In this document: piece after piece, positions 53,903-62,793 of the stretch
Numbering within the stretch: the stretch's first letter is position 1
Layout of the letters: each line of letters begins with the position of its first letter
From: Flavobacterium franklandianum
GTDB lineage: Bacteria; Bacteroidota; Bacteroidia; Flavobacteriales; Flavobacteriaceae
Reading direction: 5' to 3'
NCBI RefSeq assembly: GCF_007097365.1
Contig: NZ_VJZR01000012.1
Coordinates: 43,416 to 107,415 of the forward strand
DNA: 64,000 nucleotides
Position numbers and translations under genes: made by a program
Notes under the pieces: model-generated
The model's input: the letters and a program-made list of their open reading frames with translations, nothing else
What the model was told of the DNA's origin: nothing
Databases searched by the model: none

Positions 53903-54124
53903 TTAATTACTCAAATACATTTTTCTTCTACTATACAATTCATAAAACTGGTCGTCTTTCAAATCATCAATAAACAAAATGCTTTCTCCGGTAGATTTCA
54001 TTTCTGGACCTAATGCTTTGTTTACGTTATGAAACTTGCTGAAAGAGAAAACCGGTTGTTTGTCTGCATATCCTTTTAACTGCGCATTGAAAACAAAATC
54101 AACTGCTTTATTGTGGCCCAACAT
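53903..54124 (-). pseudogene. carB 3'-end remnant, copy 2 (73 codons)
   Basis: An open 73-residue frame identical in type to the CarB C-terminus: FSFSKFHNVNKALGPEMKST then GESILFIDDLKDDQFYELYS. It has no start codon of its own beyond an internal Met. It differs from the live carB at many third codon positions and at a few residues (VDFVFNAQLKGYADKQ against TDFVFNPQLKGFAIKQ), so it is a displaced or imported tail, not a recent copy. Confidence 0.9.
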
Positions 54125-54180
54125 TACTGAATAAATTGATGCAAACAGATTTCTAAGTAAAAGACACGTTTTAGCTTAGA

Positions 54181-55101
54181 TTAAAACACGGAAAGTACTG
54201 TAAATAAAACCAATGAAATTAGTGTATAAACCAAAATAGCATTGCTGAAAAACTTCAGCTCATCTTCATTATTTTTAATAAATAAAGGCAGAATAAATGG
54301 TGGAGGAAGTAGTACAAACGTTATAAAACCGACCTTAAATAAGGGATTAAATTCCCCAACGGTAAAAAAAATAAGTTGGTAGGTAAAAAAACCACAGATG
54401 GCTACAACCAAAATCCGTAAACCAATAAATTTAAAAGTTTCAGCCCAATTGACATCAGTAAATTGAATCGAATATCCCACTACAACTAGAATTAATGGAA
54501 CAGTGATTTTTGACAATGTTTCCATCGCCGAAAAAACACCAATTATAACAGCTTGATGTGAAAACCAATCATATGTATTGGTTAAATTGGTTATTATACC
54601 TACAAAAATAGCTACTATAGTCGGTGATTTGAGAAAACGAATGAAATTTTGCGATATGCTTATTTGTCCATTGTTTTTACTCTCCAACAAAGGAAAATAG
54701 ACAAACCAAATAAAAAACTCATGCCCCAAAGCCAACAGGGCTATTACCGAAATATTTTCAATACCATAAAGCGCACCAAAAAGTGCAATACCTATCATGC
54801 CAAATTCGAAGCCTGTAAAAAAAAGACCTGTATAAGAACGCTTCAAATATTTTCTTAAAAAAATTCCAATGCCATATAATAAAATACAGAAAAGAAAAAC
54901 TATAAGAAACAGCAATGTATAACTTAATTGTAAATTGGCTTTACTAAAAGCAAAAAACAATATGCAAGGCAAGGAAACTCTTAGAATCAAAAATTTAAGA
55001 CCATTAATGACAGTTGTATTAATTTCTTTGGATTTTTGGAGTAAGAAACCAATAATTAACATTAAAAATATTGGAAAAATCTTGACAAGAATAGCGTTCA
55101 T
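54181..55101 (-). CDS. AEC family transporter (auxin efflux carrier-like)
   Basis: A 306-residue membrane protein with ten predicted helices and the AEC (mem_trans) pattern: LVKIFPIFLMLIIGFLLQKSKE, LRVSLPCILFFAFSKANLQL, TKITVPLILVVVGYSI and a final VYTLISLVLFTVLSVF. The family includes auxin carriers and malate or other anion permeases; a substrate cannot be named. It lies between carB and carB-tail copy 2, exactly where an insertion at the 3' end of carB would leave cargo. Confidence 0.87.
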   Translation of the reverse strand: MNAILVKIFPIFLMLIIGFLLQKSKEINTTVINGLKFLILRVSLPCILFFAFSKANLQLSYTLLFLIVFLFCILLYGIGIFLRKYLKRSYTGLFFTGFEFGMIGIALFGALYGIENISVIALLALGHEFFIWFVYFPLLESKNNGQISISQNFIRFLKSPTIVAIFVGIITNLTNTYDWFSHQAVIIGVFSAMETLSKITVPLILVVVGYSIQFTDVNWAETFKFIGLRILVVAICGFFTYQLIFFTVGEFNPLFKVGFITFVLLPPPFILPLFIKNNEDELKFFSNAILVYTLISLVLFTVLSVF

Positions 55102-55232
55102 AAATTAGAGATTATTTGCTTTATACAATTTTATATAAGTCACAAAAGTAATGGAAATTTGTTAAGATCTAAACTAAAAATAGTACCAATAAAGTATAAA
55201 AATGACTTTATGGCTAAAATCCTGAATCCTGA

Positions 55233-55425
55233 TTTTGGGATACATCAAAGGATAAAACTTTTTTATACCTAAATCTTAGCACCAATGAAGAACCTACAGT
55301 TTCAGAAGACACTATCCTAAAAACAATACAAACTGGGAAAATTAGCTTATCAAATCTTACAGCTTTAACAAATAAGATTGAAAAACCCCAGGCTGGTGCG
55401 AGCGTACCGCTCGTATCTACAAACA
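55233..55425 (+). other. unexplained open segment, possible coding remnant
   Basis: The 368-bp gap between the AEC gene and carB has an open plus-strand frame beginning after a TGA at 55230. It reads FWDTSKDKTFLYLNLSTNEE and then SEDTILKTIQTGKISLSNLT, with ordinary amino-acid composition. There is no usable start and it runs on into the terminator. It may be a remnant of a gene lost on insertion. I recognise no family; low confidence. Confidence 0.3.
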
Positions 55426-55450
55426 AGAAAAGCCCCAAACGGGGCTTTTT
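55426..55450. terminator. intrinsic terminator of carB
   Basis: Minus-strand GAAAAAGCCCC-GTTT-GGGGCTTTTC, 20 bp past the carB stop. The same GGGGCTTTT hairpin core is found at both carB-tail remnants. Confidence 0.9.
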
Positions 55451-55469
55451 CAATATACAAAATTAAATT

Positions 55470-58322
55470 TTATTTGCTCAAATACATTTTTCTTCTAGAG
55501 TACAATTCGTAGAATTGGTCGTCTTTCAAATCGTCAATAAACAAAATGCTTTCGCCAGTTGATTTCATTTCTGGTCCCAACGCTTTATTCACGTTATGGA
55601 ACTTGCTGAAAGAGAAAACGGGTTGCTTGATGGCAAATCCTTTTAATTGCGGATTGAAAACAAAATCAGTTACTTTCTTTTCGCCCAACATCACTTTGGT
55701 AGCGTAGTTCACATAAGGTTCTCCGTAGGCTTTCGCAATAAATGGAACGGTACGAGACGCTCTAGGATTCGCTTCAATGATATAAACGATATCGTCTTTT
55801 ATCGCAAACTGGATGTTGATTAAACCAACGGTTCGCAAGGCTAAAGCAATTTTTTTGGTATGGTCTTTTATCTGGGTCATCACAAATTCGCCCAAGTTGA
55901 ACGGTGGCAAAGTCGCATTACTGTCGCCAGAGTGAACTCCGCAAGGCTCTATGTGCTCCATTATTCCAATGATGTACACGTTTTCACCGTCGCAAATCGC
56001 ATCGGCTTCAGCTTCGATTGCTCCATCTAAATAATGGTCTAAAAGCAATTTATTTCCTGGAATCGTTTTCAATAAATTGATGACGTGTTCTTCCAATTCT
56101 TGTTTGTTGATCACGATTTTCATTCCCTGACCTCCCAAAACATAAGATGGACGAATCAACAATGGAAAGTCCAAAGTGTCAGCCAAAGCAGAAGCTTCGT
56201 CAGCCGTTTCAGCAATACCAAACTGTGGAAAAGGAATTTTCAAATCGGTTAAAAGTTCCGAGAAACGTCCTCTGTCTTCGGCTAAATCCAAAGCATCGAA
56301 ACTGGTTCCAATAATTTTTATTCCGTATTTGGCTAACTTTTCAGCAATTTTTAAAGCCGTTTGTCCGCCTAATTGCACGATGACACCTTCCGGTTTTTCG
56401 TGTTGGATAATATCGTAAATATGTTCCCAAAAAACGGGCTCGAAATACAATTTGTCGGCCGTATCAAAATCGGTCGAAACCGTTTCTGGATTACAGTTGA
56501 TCATAATAGTTTCATAACCACATTCTTTGGCCGCCAAAACCCCGTGAACACAAGAATAATCAAATTCAATTCCTTGTCCAATTCGGTTTGGTCCTGAACC
56601 CAAAACGATTATTTTTTTCTTGTCGGTTACGATACTTTCGTTGTGAACGTAACGTTCTCCGTTTGCTTTTTCGATTTCGGCCTCAAAAGTGGAGTAATAA
56701 TAAGGAGTCAATGCCTTGAATTCCGCAGCACAAGTATCGACTAGTTTGAACACGCGATTGATGTTCATTGACATACGCAAAGTATGTATTTGACTTTCCA
56801 AACATCCCAACATATGTGCAATTTGTCTGTCGGCAAACCCTTTTTGTTTTGCTTCGAGTAATAATTCTCTTGGTAAAGTTTCCAATTTAAAGTTGGATAT
56901 TTCCTTTTCCAAAGTATATAATTCCTCGTATTGTTTCAAGAACCACATATCGATTTTGGTGATTTCGTGAATGCGACTCAATGGAATTCCCAAAGCAATG
57001 GCATCATAAATTACGAAAACACGATCCCAACTCGCAAAAGTCAGTTTCTCGATAATTTGCTCGTAGTTTTTATATCCTTTTCCGTCAGCTCCAAGTCCAT
57101 TTCTTTTGATTTCCAATGATTGTGTAGCTTTGTGCAAGGCTTCTTGGAACGAACGTCCAATTCCCATTACTTCACCTACGGATTTCATTTGAAGCCCCAA
57201 AGTTCTGTCGGCTCCTTCAAATTTATCAAAATTCCAACGTGGTATTTTTACAATCACATAATCCAAAGTCGGTTCAAAAAGCGCCGAAGTCGATTTGGTA
57301 ATTTGGTTTTGCAATTCATCCAAGTTGTAACCCAAAGCCAGTTTCGAAGCAATTTTTGCAATAGGATAACCCGTTGCTTTTGATGCTAATGCTGATGAAC
57401 GAGACACACGAGGATTGATTTCAATTGCCACGATATCTTCTTTATCGTCGGGCGAAACGGCGAATTGCACGTTACAACCTCCAGCAAAATTTCCGATAGA
57501 ACGCATCATCAAAATAGCATAATCACGCATCCTTTGGAAAGTCGTGTCAGACAGAGTCATTGCTGGCGCGACTGTTATAGAATCTCCGGTATGAATCCCC
57601 ATTGGATCCATATTTTCGATAGAACAAATAATCACGACATTGTCGTTTTTATCTCTCAACAATTCCAATTCATATTCTTTCCAACCCATCAAGGCCTTGT
57701 CGATCAAGACTTCGTGAATAGGAGAAGCTTCTAACCCGCGAGTTAAAAGTTCGTTGAAATCTTCTTTTTTGTATACAATTGCAGCTCCAGTTCCTCCCAA
57801 AGTAAAGGATGGACGAATAACCAACGGAAAACCAAATTCCTGTGCAATTTCTTTTCCACGAAGGTAAGAAGTACAGATTTCTGCGGGTGCAGATGGAACT
57901 CCAATTTTCTTTAGCAATTGCTTGAACTGCTCTCTGTCTTCGGTAATGTTGATGGCATTGACATCAACGCCAATTAGTTTCACTCCAAAATCATTCCAAA
58001 TCCCTTTTTCATCCGCTTCCAAACAAAGATTTAAAGCAGTTTGACCTCCCATTGTTGGCAAAACAGCATCAATTTGTGGATGTTCTTTTAAGATTTGAAT
58101 AATTGATTTAGTGGTCAAAGGCAATAAATAAATATGATCGGCCATTGATGGGTCGGTCATAATTGTTGCCGGATTGGAATTGATCAAGATAACTTCGATT
58201 CCTTCTTCACGAATAGAACGTGCCGATTGGGAACCTGCATAATCAAATTCGCAAGCTTGACCAATCACGATTGGACCCGAACCTATTATTAAAACTGATT
58301 TTATGGAGTTGTCTTTTGGCAT
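55470..58322 (-). CDS. carB: carbamoyl phosphate synthase large subunit
   Basis: A 950-residue CarB with two ATP-grasp halves (first SGPIVIGQACEFDYAGSQS, RPSFTLGGTGAAI; second GSGPNRIGQGIEFDY, RPSYVLGGQGMKI). It makes carbamoyl phosphate for pyrimidines and arginine. It stops at FYELYSRRKMYLSK, before the ~130-residue MGS-like allosteric domain of E. coli CarB (1073 aa), so UMP/ornithine control must differ. This shorter form is the usual one in the family. Confidence 0.97.
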   Translation of the reverse strand: MPKDNSIKSVLIIGSGPIVIGQACEFDYAGSQSARSIREEGIEVILINSNPATIMTDPSMADHIYLLPLTTKSIIQILKEHPQIDAVLPTMGGQTALNLCLEADEKGIWNDFGVKLIGVDVNAINITEDREQFKQLLKKIGVPSAPAEICTSYLRGKEIAQEFGFPLVIRPSFTLGGTGAAIVYKKEDFNELLTRGLEASPIHEVLIDKALMGWKEYELELLRDKNDNVVIICSIENMDPMGIHTGDSITVAPAMTLSDTTFQRMRDYAILMMRSIGNFAGGCNVQFAVSPDDKEDIVAIEINPRVSRSSALASKATGYPIAKIASKLALGYNLDELQNQITKSTSALFEPTLDYVIVKIPRWNFDKFEGADRTLGLQMKSVGEVMGIGRSFQEALHKATQSLEIKRNGLGADGKGYKNYEQIIEKLTFASWDRVFVIYDAIALGIPLSRIHEITKIDMWFLKQYEELYTLEKEISNFKLETLPRELLLEAKQKGFADRQIAHMLGCLESQIHTLRMSMNINRVFKLVDTCAAEFKALTPYYYSTFEAEIEKANGERYVHNESIVTDKKKIIVLGSGPNRIGQGIEFDYSCVHGVLAAKECGYETIMINCNPETVSTDFDTADKLYFEPVFWEHIYDIIQHEKPEGVIVQLGGQTALKIAEKLAKYGIKIIGTSFDALDLAEDRGRFSELLTDLKIPFPQFGIAETADEASALADTLDFPLLIRPSYVLGGQGMKIVINKQELEEHVINLLKTIPGNKLLLDHYLDGAIEAEADAICDGENVYIIGIMEHIEPCGVHSGDSNATLPPFNLGEFVMTQIKDHTKKIALALRTVGLINIQFAIKDDIVYIIEANPRASRTVPFIAKAYGEPYVNYATKVMLGEKKVTDFVFNPQLKGFAIKQPVFSFSKFHNVNKALGPEMKSTGESILFIDDLKDDQFYELYSRRKMYLSK

Positions 58323-58339
58323 AGTGTAGTTGTTTGTTG

Positions 58340-58425
58340 TTTGTATTTTTAGTTTCAGGTTTCAGGTTTCAGGTTTCAAGTTGCTCAACTAACTTTAAAC
58401 ATGAAACTTTAAACCTTTTTAACGA
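58340..58425. repeat. degenerate heptad repeat before carB
   Basis: Three to four tandem TTTCAGG heptads are followed by AACTTTAAACATGAAACTTTAA-type sequence that partly complements them. It is like the heptad-rich spacer at 20040-20107. Confidence 0.6.
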
Positions 58426-58433
58426 TAAGGTAT

Positions 58434-58471
58434 AAAAAAAGGCGATACTAAAAAAAGTAACGCCTTTATGA
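58434..58471 (-). terminator. intrinsic terminator of rpmH
   Basis: Minus-strand AAAGGCGTTAC/GTATCGCCTTT, with one mismatch, followed by eight T. Confidence 0.85.
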
Positions 58472-58485
58472 TGTTTATAGAAACA

Positions 58486-58647
58486 TTATTTTTTATGTCT
58501 TGGTTCGCAAGAAACAGTCAATTTATGTCTTCCCTTTGCTCTACGACGAGCTAGGACTTTTCTTCCATTTGCAGATTCCATTCTGTCCATAAATCCGTGC
58601 TTATTTCTTCTTTTTCTTTTCGATGGTTGAAACGTTCTTTTGCTCAT
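58486..58647 (-). CDS. rpmH: 50S ribosomal protein L34
   Basis: A 53-residue ribosomal protein bL34 read directly from the minus strand: [20 protein letters not shown], then [20 protein letters not shown] and [13 protein letters not shown]. The FQPSKRKR and HGFxxRM motifs are diagnostic. The C-terminal extension after GRHKLTVS is typical of Bacteroidota. Start ATG at 58647, with a terminator 15 bp after the stop. Confidence 0.97.
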   Translation of the reverse strand: MSKRTFQPSKRKRRNKHGFMDRMESANGRKVLARRRAKGRHKLTVSCEPRHKK

Positions 58648-58783
58648 TGCTTTGTATCTTTAAAAAATGTATTTAAATGTCTTTGGTAGTTTTGAATTCC
58701 GTTATTCTAAAACCGAGTGCAAATATACAAAGACTTTTATTTCTGGCAAGTGGTTTTATAATTTTTTTTTTAATTCCTTTTAC

Positions 58784-58791
58784 TATCTTTG
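58784..58791 (+). promoter_or_regulatory. -7 promoter box of the TPR-like gene
   Basis: TATCTTTG, 20 bp before the ATG at 58812. It supports that start over the longer frame beginning at 58677. Confidence 0.65.
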
Positions 58792-58811
58792 CTGATATAA
58801 ATTTACACACT

Positions 58812-59327
58812 ATGTTTCACAAGAATATCAAACTTATTATCGCTGGCCTTCTAGTAGTTGCAGCGGTTTGGCAATTTACAGAATCTAATATTGGCAACGG
58901 AATCTTCCTTATATTATTGACTGCTTTTCCAATTTTTCTTTACTTTAAAAATGAATTTATATTATTGGCCTTCTTAAAATTGAGAAAACAAGATTTCGAA
59001 GGAGCCAAAAAATGGTTGGCTTACATCAAAAATCCAGAAGGAGCTTTAGTTAGAAAACAACAAGGTTATTTTAATTATTTACATGGAATTATGCTTTCGC
59101 AAACGAATATTAATCAAGCTGAAAAATATTTCAAGAAAGCAATCGAATTGGGATTGTCCATGGATATGGACTTGGCTGTTGCCAAATTAAATCTCGCCGG
59201 AGTTGCAATGACTCGAAGAAGAAAACTGGAAGCGACAAATTTACTTAATGAAGCAAGAAAACTAGACAAACAGAATATGTTAACCGATCAGATTAAGATG
59301 ATGAAAGATCAAATGAAGAAAATATAA
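58812..59327 (+). CDS. TPR-like membrane-anchored protein
   Basis: A 171-residue protein from the ATG at 58812 (MFHKNIKLIIAGLLVVAAVWQF), with two N-terminal helices (IKLIIAGLLVVAAVWQF, IFLILLTAFPIFLYF) and two to three TPR-like repeats (FEGAKKWLAYIKNPEGALVRK, AEKYFKKAIELGLSMDMDLAV, ATNLLNEARKLDKQ). Conserved in Flavobacteriia, unknown role. The longer ORF start at 58677 lies upstream of the promoter box. Confidence 0.8.
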   Translation: MFHKNIKLIIAGLLVVAAVWQFTESNIGNGIFLILLTAFPIFLYFKNEFILLAFLKLRKQDFEGAKKWLAYIKNPEGALVRKQQGYFNYLHGIMLSQTNINQAEKYFKKAIELGLSMDMDLAVAKLNLAGVAMTRRRKLEATNLLNEARKLDKQNMLTDQIKMMKDQMKKI

Positions 59328-59371
59328 TTCCTCTCCCCGACCCTTTACGAAGGAGAGTGAGCTAAAAACAG

Positions 59372-59406
59372 AAAAGCGGTTAGACTAAAATCTAATCGCT
59401 TTTTTT
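59372..59406. terminator. bidirectional intrinsic terminator
   Basis: AAAGCGGTTAGA/TCTAATCGCTTT around CTAAAA with A and T flanks, shared by convergent genes. Confidence 0.88.
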
Positions 59407-60061
59407 ATTCCAAGATTATTTTGGGTAAATTTTCATTCAACCACTTGTATTTACTCAGAATCATAACGTGTGTTCCGCCTTTTACCGCAATACAGTTTTG
59501 AATGTTTTTTATCGGAAAAACATCATCGGCATCTCCGTGAATGTGAATTACACTTTTGTCAGCAACGTTTCTTGTCCACAAAATAACTTGCTCCACAGCC
59601 CAGTCTAAATAACGCTTGTCTCGAACGCGAAGAAATTTTTCATATAATTTTAGCCTTTGGTTTATTTTTTCGCCAAAGGAAAATTTAGATAGACTTTCAA
59701 TATTGGCAAATAAAGCGGTTGGAATCAATTTATAAGCTTTGGTGGTTTTGGCCAATTTCATTCTTATAGGAAACTCGAGATTTGTTTTAACACTCGAAAT
59801 GATGATAACTTTTCTAACTTGAATAAATTGAGCCATTTCCTGAACTAAAATTCCACCAAATGAAACTCCTATTAATACTGGATTCGGGTGTGTAATCTTC
59901 TGGCTCATTCGTTTGGCATATTGAAGTAAAGTTTCATTATCCAAAGGGATTTCCCATTCTAAAAGTACTGTTTCAAAAGTAGCATCAGGAAGTACTATTC
60001 GTTCAAAAATTTGAGCACTTGCAGCCAAACCAGGCATAAAATAAACTGGAATTTTACTCAT
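59405..60061 (-). CDS. alpha/beta hydrolase
   Basis: A 218-residue alpha/beta-hydrolase-fold protein: nucleophile elbow GVSFGG, with catalytic Ser followed later by the Asp in GDADDVFPI and the His in KGGTHVMI. The N-terminal PVYFMPGLAASAQIFERI supplies the oxyanion-side loop. No signal peptide. Substrate unknown; family members include esterases and thioesterases. Confidence 0.85.
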   Translation of the reverse strand: MSKIPVYFMPGLAASAQIFERIVLPDATFETVLLEWEIPLDNETLLQYAKRMSQKITHPNPVLIGVSFGGILVQEMAQFIQVRKVIIISSVKTNLEFPIRMKLAKTTKAYKLIPTALFANIESLSKFSFGEKINQRLKLYEKFLRVRDKRYLDWAVEQVILWTRNVADKSVIHIHGDADDVFPIKNIQNCIAVKGGTHVMILSKYKWLNENLPKIILE

Positions 60062-60166
60062 ATTGTTAGTTTTAAGGCAGAATTTTCAATACCTTTTTTG
60101 TAAACGAAATTTGGATAAAATTAAACGTTTTATTTGAAACCAATACTATTATACTATCAATAATCG

Positions 60167-60197
60167 TTTGATATTGAAAATCAAATCGATACCTTTG
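60167..60197 (+). promoter_or_regulatory. strong Bacteroidota-type promoter
   Basis: -33 TTTG (60167-60170), 19-bp spacer, -7 TACCTTTG (60190-60197), 93 bp before the next ORF, giving a long leader. Confidence 0.75.
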
Positions 60198-60289
60198 TAA
60201 ACCTATTCACAATACCAAAATAAATCACCTAGTATATATCATCATTGAAATCAAAATCAATTTAAACCAAAATACTTTTTGTGTCCTAA

Positions 60290-60613
60290 ATGCCCATTAA
60301 ATTAAATAGTATGGAAACTGCAGCCATTATTGAAATCAAGGACAATACTTTTGCCCGACAATTTGAAACCATAACTAAAAAAGGCTTAGTAACAGTTGAA
60401 TATTCTTTTCAGGAGAAAAAAATATTTTTAACAAAAATTAATACTCCAGATTCATTTGATGATGAGCTATTTATTTCGAATTTACTCAAAGAAATTATGG
60501 CAATTGCCATTGAAAGAAAACTAAAAGTCGTTCCTATACTTCCTAAAATTGTTGTTTTCTTCAAAAAGAATCCAGTTTACAAAGAGTTACTCCCGCCAGG
60601 CATTCGATTATAA
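60290..60613 (+). CDS. GNAT-like N-acetyltransferase (short, YjdJ-type)
   Basis: A 107-residue protein of the short Gcn5-related acetyltransferase-like family: FETITKKGLVTVEYSFQEKKIFLTKI (beta sheet, then IxxxxLxKEIMAIAIERKLKVVPILPKI helix/strand) and the terminal FFKKNPVYKELLPPG. The start may be 60290 or the ATG at 60311 (METAAIIE). Family fit is moderate; acetyl-CoA binding is inferred only. Confidence 0.7.
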   Translation: MPIKLNSMETAAIIEIKDNTFARQFETITKKGLVTVEYSFQEKKIFLTKINTPDSFDDELFISNLLKEIMAIAIERKLKVVPILPKIVVFFKKNPVYKELLPPGIRL

Positions 60614-60615
60614 AA

Positions 60616-60646
60616 AAACTGTTTCGCTAAAAGAAACAGCTTTATT
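60616..60646 (+). terminator. intrinsic terminator
   Basis: CTGTTTC/GAAACAG hairpin with a GCTAAAA loop and a CTTTATT tail. Confidence 0.75.
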
Positions 60647-60849
60647 ATGTCTAAAAAAGGCAAAAAAACATAACCCTTAGTTTAGCTCATTTCAAAACTC
60701 AAACAAGTCAAATTTTCAAAAAAACAACTCTCAATAAACGGATACAAAATCACCATTAAAGAATACGTAAATTATATAAAATTAATATAGGATGATGTAA
60801 TATCACACTGAAATTTAAGCATTTTCTTTGTTGTATATAAACTCAAACC

Positions 60850-61758
60850 GTGGCTCTACTCAAAAAATTTCTTGTATTATTTTTATTTATAATCGGCTTT
60901 TATGATTCCAATGCCCAAGTCCAAACTTTATTTAATGATAAAATTGAACTCAAATCGATGGTTGCACGTTGGGAATTAGACGCGACTTCAGCAAGAGGAA
61001 CATTTTTGGTAACCCCTTACAAGTCAATATACATACTGCCTTTTGTTTGGTCTAATAGAATTAATGAACTTCCTAATTCTGGGAATGAATCTCCAGATTA
61101 TATTGCGCCTAATGTAGATTTTGACGTAGTTGAGTTAAAGTTTCAATTGAGTTTTAAAACTAAAATTCTGCAAAGTTTTTTATGGGGAAAAGCCGATTTA
61201 TGGGTTGCATATACACAAGTTTCGCATTGGCAAATTTACAATTCAGATTTATCTCGTCCGTTTAGAGAGATAAATTATGAGCCCGAAATCATACTTAATT
61301 TTCCGCTAAAATTTAATTTTCTTGGTTTTAAAACCAGAATGATTGGGACTTCGTTTAATCACGAATCCAATGGCAAGAGTTTTCCAAATACAAGAAGTTG
61401 GAATAGGATAATCCTGTTTGCTGGTTTTGAAAGAGAAAATTGGAATATCTATATCAGGCCTTGGTATGTAATTCCCGAATCGAAAGGAGACAATCCAGAT
61501 ATTTCTGACTTCGTTGGCAATGGTGATTTGACTCTAATTTATTCTAAAAACAGAAGTGTTTATTCTTTTGAAGGAAGTCATAATTTTAATTTTAAAGGAG
61601 AAATGAGAGGTAGTGCAGCATTTTCTTGGTCCTATCCAATAAAAGGAAATCTTAAAGGATACATACAAGTTACTCACGGCTATGGAAATTCACTCATAGA
61701 TTACAACCATAATCAAACTACAGTAGGAGTCGGCGTCTCCTTGATTGAATGGCAATAA
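60850..61758 (+). CDS. pldA: outer membrane phospholipase A1
   Basis: A 302-residue outer membrane phospholipase A (OMPLA): signal peptide (MALLKKFLVLFLFIIGFYDS), the catalytic stretch FNHESNGKS with His and Ser and the Asn/Asp partners, YTQVSHWQIYN, FREINYEPEI and RSWNRI. It hydrolyses phospholipids in the outer leaflet to keep asymmetry. The start is GTG at 60850. Standard length for the family. Confidence 0.9.
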   Translation: MALLKKFLVLFLFIIGFYDSNAQVQTLFNDKIELKSMVARWELDATSARGTFLVTPYKSIYILPFVWSNRINELPNSGNESPDYIAPNVDFDVVELKFQLSFKTKILQSFLWGKADLWVAYTQVSHWQIYNSDLSRPFREINYEPEIILNFPLKFNFLGFKTRMIGTSFNHESNGKSFPNTRSWNRIILFAGFERENWNIYIRPWYVIPESKGDNPDISDFVGNGDLTLIYSKNRSVYSFEGSHNFNFKGEMRGSAAFSWSYPIKGNLKGYIQVTHGYGNSLIDYNHNQTTVGVGVSLIEWQ

Positions 61759-62189
61759 AATTTAAACAAATTTGAAAACTGATAACAGTTGGTTTTATAG
61801 TATAAAAAGTTGCATCTAGTAAATATTAAAAATTTATGATGTAAAATATACCAAATAGTAAAGCATCAAATAGTTGCATAAAATCAATTTTGACACAAAT
61901 CCTTTTTGATATAAATTCATAACAATTGTAGTTTCTTTCTTGTTCGAATGCTATAATATTCAAAAAGTACCCATTTAAGTAGATTAAATTGTATCTTAGA
62001 CAAAAAAGGAGTGCTGTTTTAGCTTTTTAACTAAATAAAAGAAAGAAAAAAACCTTTATAAATAGCTTAGCATCCTAGTACATTCCGATCTGAAATGTGT
62101 GAATTATATAAGTTTTTTCTAAAGTTATATAAGTTTTTTTTATGCGAATCGTTAGACTTTTACATCAACTATTTTAATCACAAAATAAT
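61759..62189. other. 431-bp intergenic region with a direct repeat
   Basis: No gene is visible. AT-rich sequence with a weak hairpin after pldA (61775-61800) and a near-exact direct repeat TTATATAAGTTTTTT at 62104-62118 and 62124-62138, 20 bp apart, upstream of the regulator. Confidence 0.6.
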
Positions 62190-62750
62190 TTGAAATTATA
62201 TATCAAATACATGGTTAGCAACCGTTGCAAAATGGCGGTAAAAGAAGAGCTAAAAAATCTTGGCCTCCATTATATCCTAGTCGATTTAGGGGAAGTTGAT
62301 ATTATGGAAAATATTTCTATGGAAAAACGAGCGTTGTTAAAAGCAAATTTGCTTCAATCAGGCCTCGAGTTAATGGATGATAAGAAAGCCATGATGATCG
62401 AAAAAATCAAAACTATAATTATAGAAATGGTGCATCACTCGAACGAAATTATCAAGGTCAATTTTTCGGATTACTTGAGTGAAAAAATGAATCACGATTA
62501 CACTTATTTGTCTAATTTGTTTTCAGAGGTTCAAGGAACTACAATTGAGCAATATATTATTTCTCATAAAATAGAACGCATCAAAGAATTAATTATTTAC
62601 GGCGAACACAATATTACCGAAATTGCTTGGAAAATGGGGTACAGCAGTGTAGCGCATTTATCGAGCCAGTTCAAGAAAGTCACTGGGCTTACTCCTTCTC
62701 ATTTTAAACAATTGAAAGACAAAAGGCGAAGTCCGATTGAAGAAATTTGA
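62190..62750 (+). CDS. AraC-type regulator with HMA-like N-terminal domain
   Basis: A 186-residue protein. The N-terminal ~70 residues (MKLYIKYMVSNRCKMAVKEE, NLGLHYILVDLGEVDIME) resemble a heavy-metal-associated ferredoxin-like fold with a degenerate Cys motif. The C-terminal ~100 residues form an AraC helix-turn-helix pair (NLFSEVQGTTIEQYI, IKELIIYGEHNITEIAWKMG, YSSVAHLSSQFKKVTGLTPS). The start is TTG. It precedes the sensor protein by 43 bp and may be its partner. Confidence 0.87.
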   Translation: MKLYIKYMVSNRCKMAVKEELKNLGLHYILVDLGEVDIMENISMEKRALLKANLLQSGLELMDDKKAMMIEKIKTIIIEMVHHSNEIIKVNFSDYLSEKMNHDYTYLSNLFSEVQGTTIEQYIISHKIERIKELIIYGEHNITEIAWKMGYSSVAHLSSQFKKVTGLTPSHFKQLKDKRRSPIEEI

Positions 62751-62793
62751 TTCAAATAGCAAAAGAGACTAACCTATTATCACAAAAAACATT

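Noticed and set aside
55214..55453. 79-codon minus-strand ORF after carB
   Set aside because: It crosses the carB terminator hairpin and is not supported by any motif or start context.
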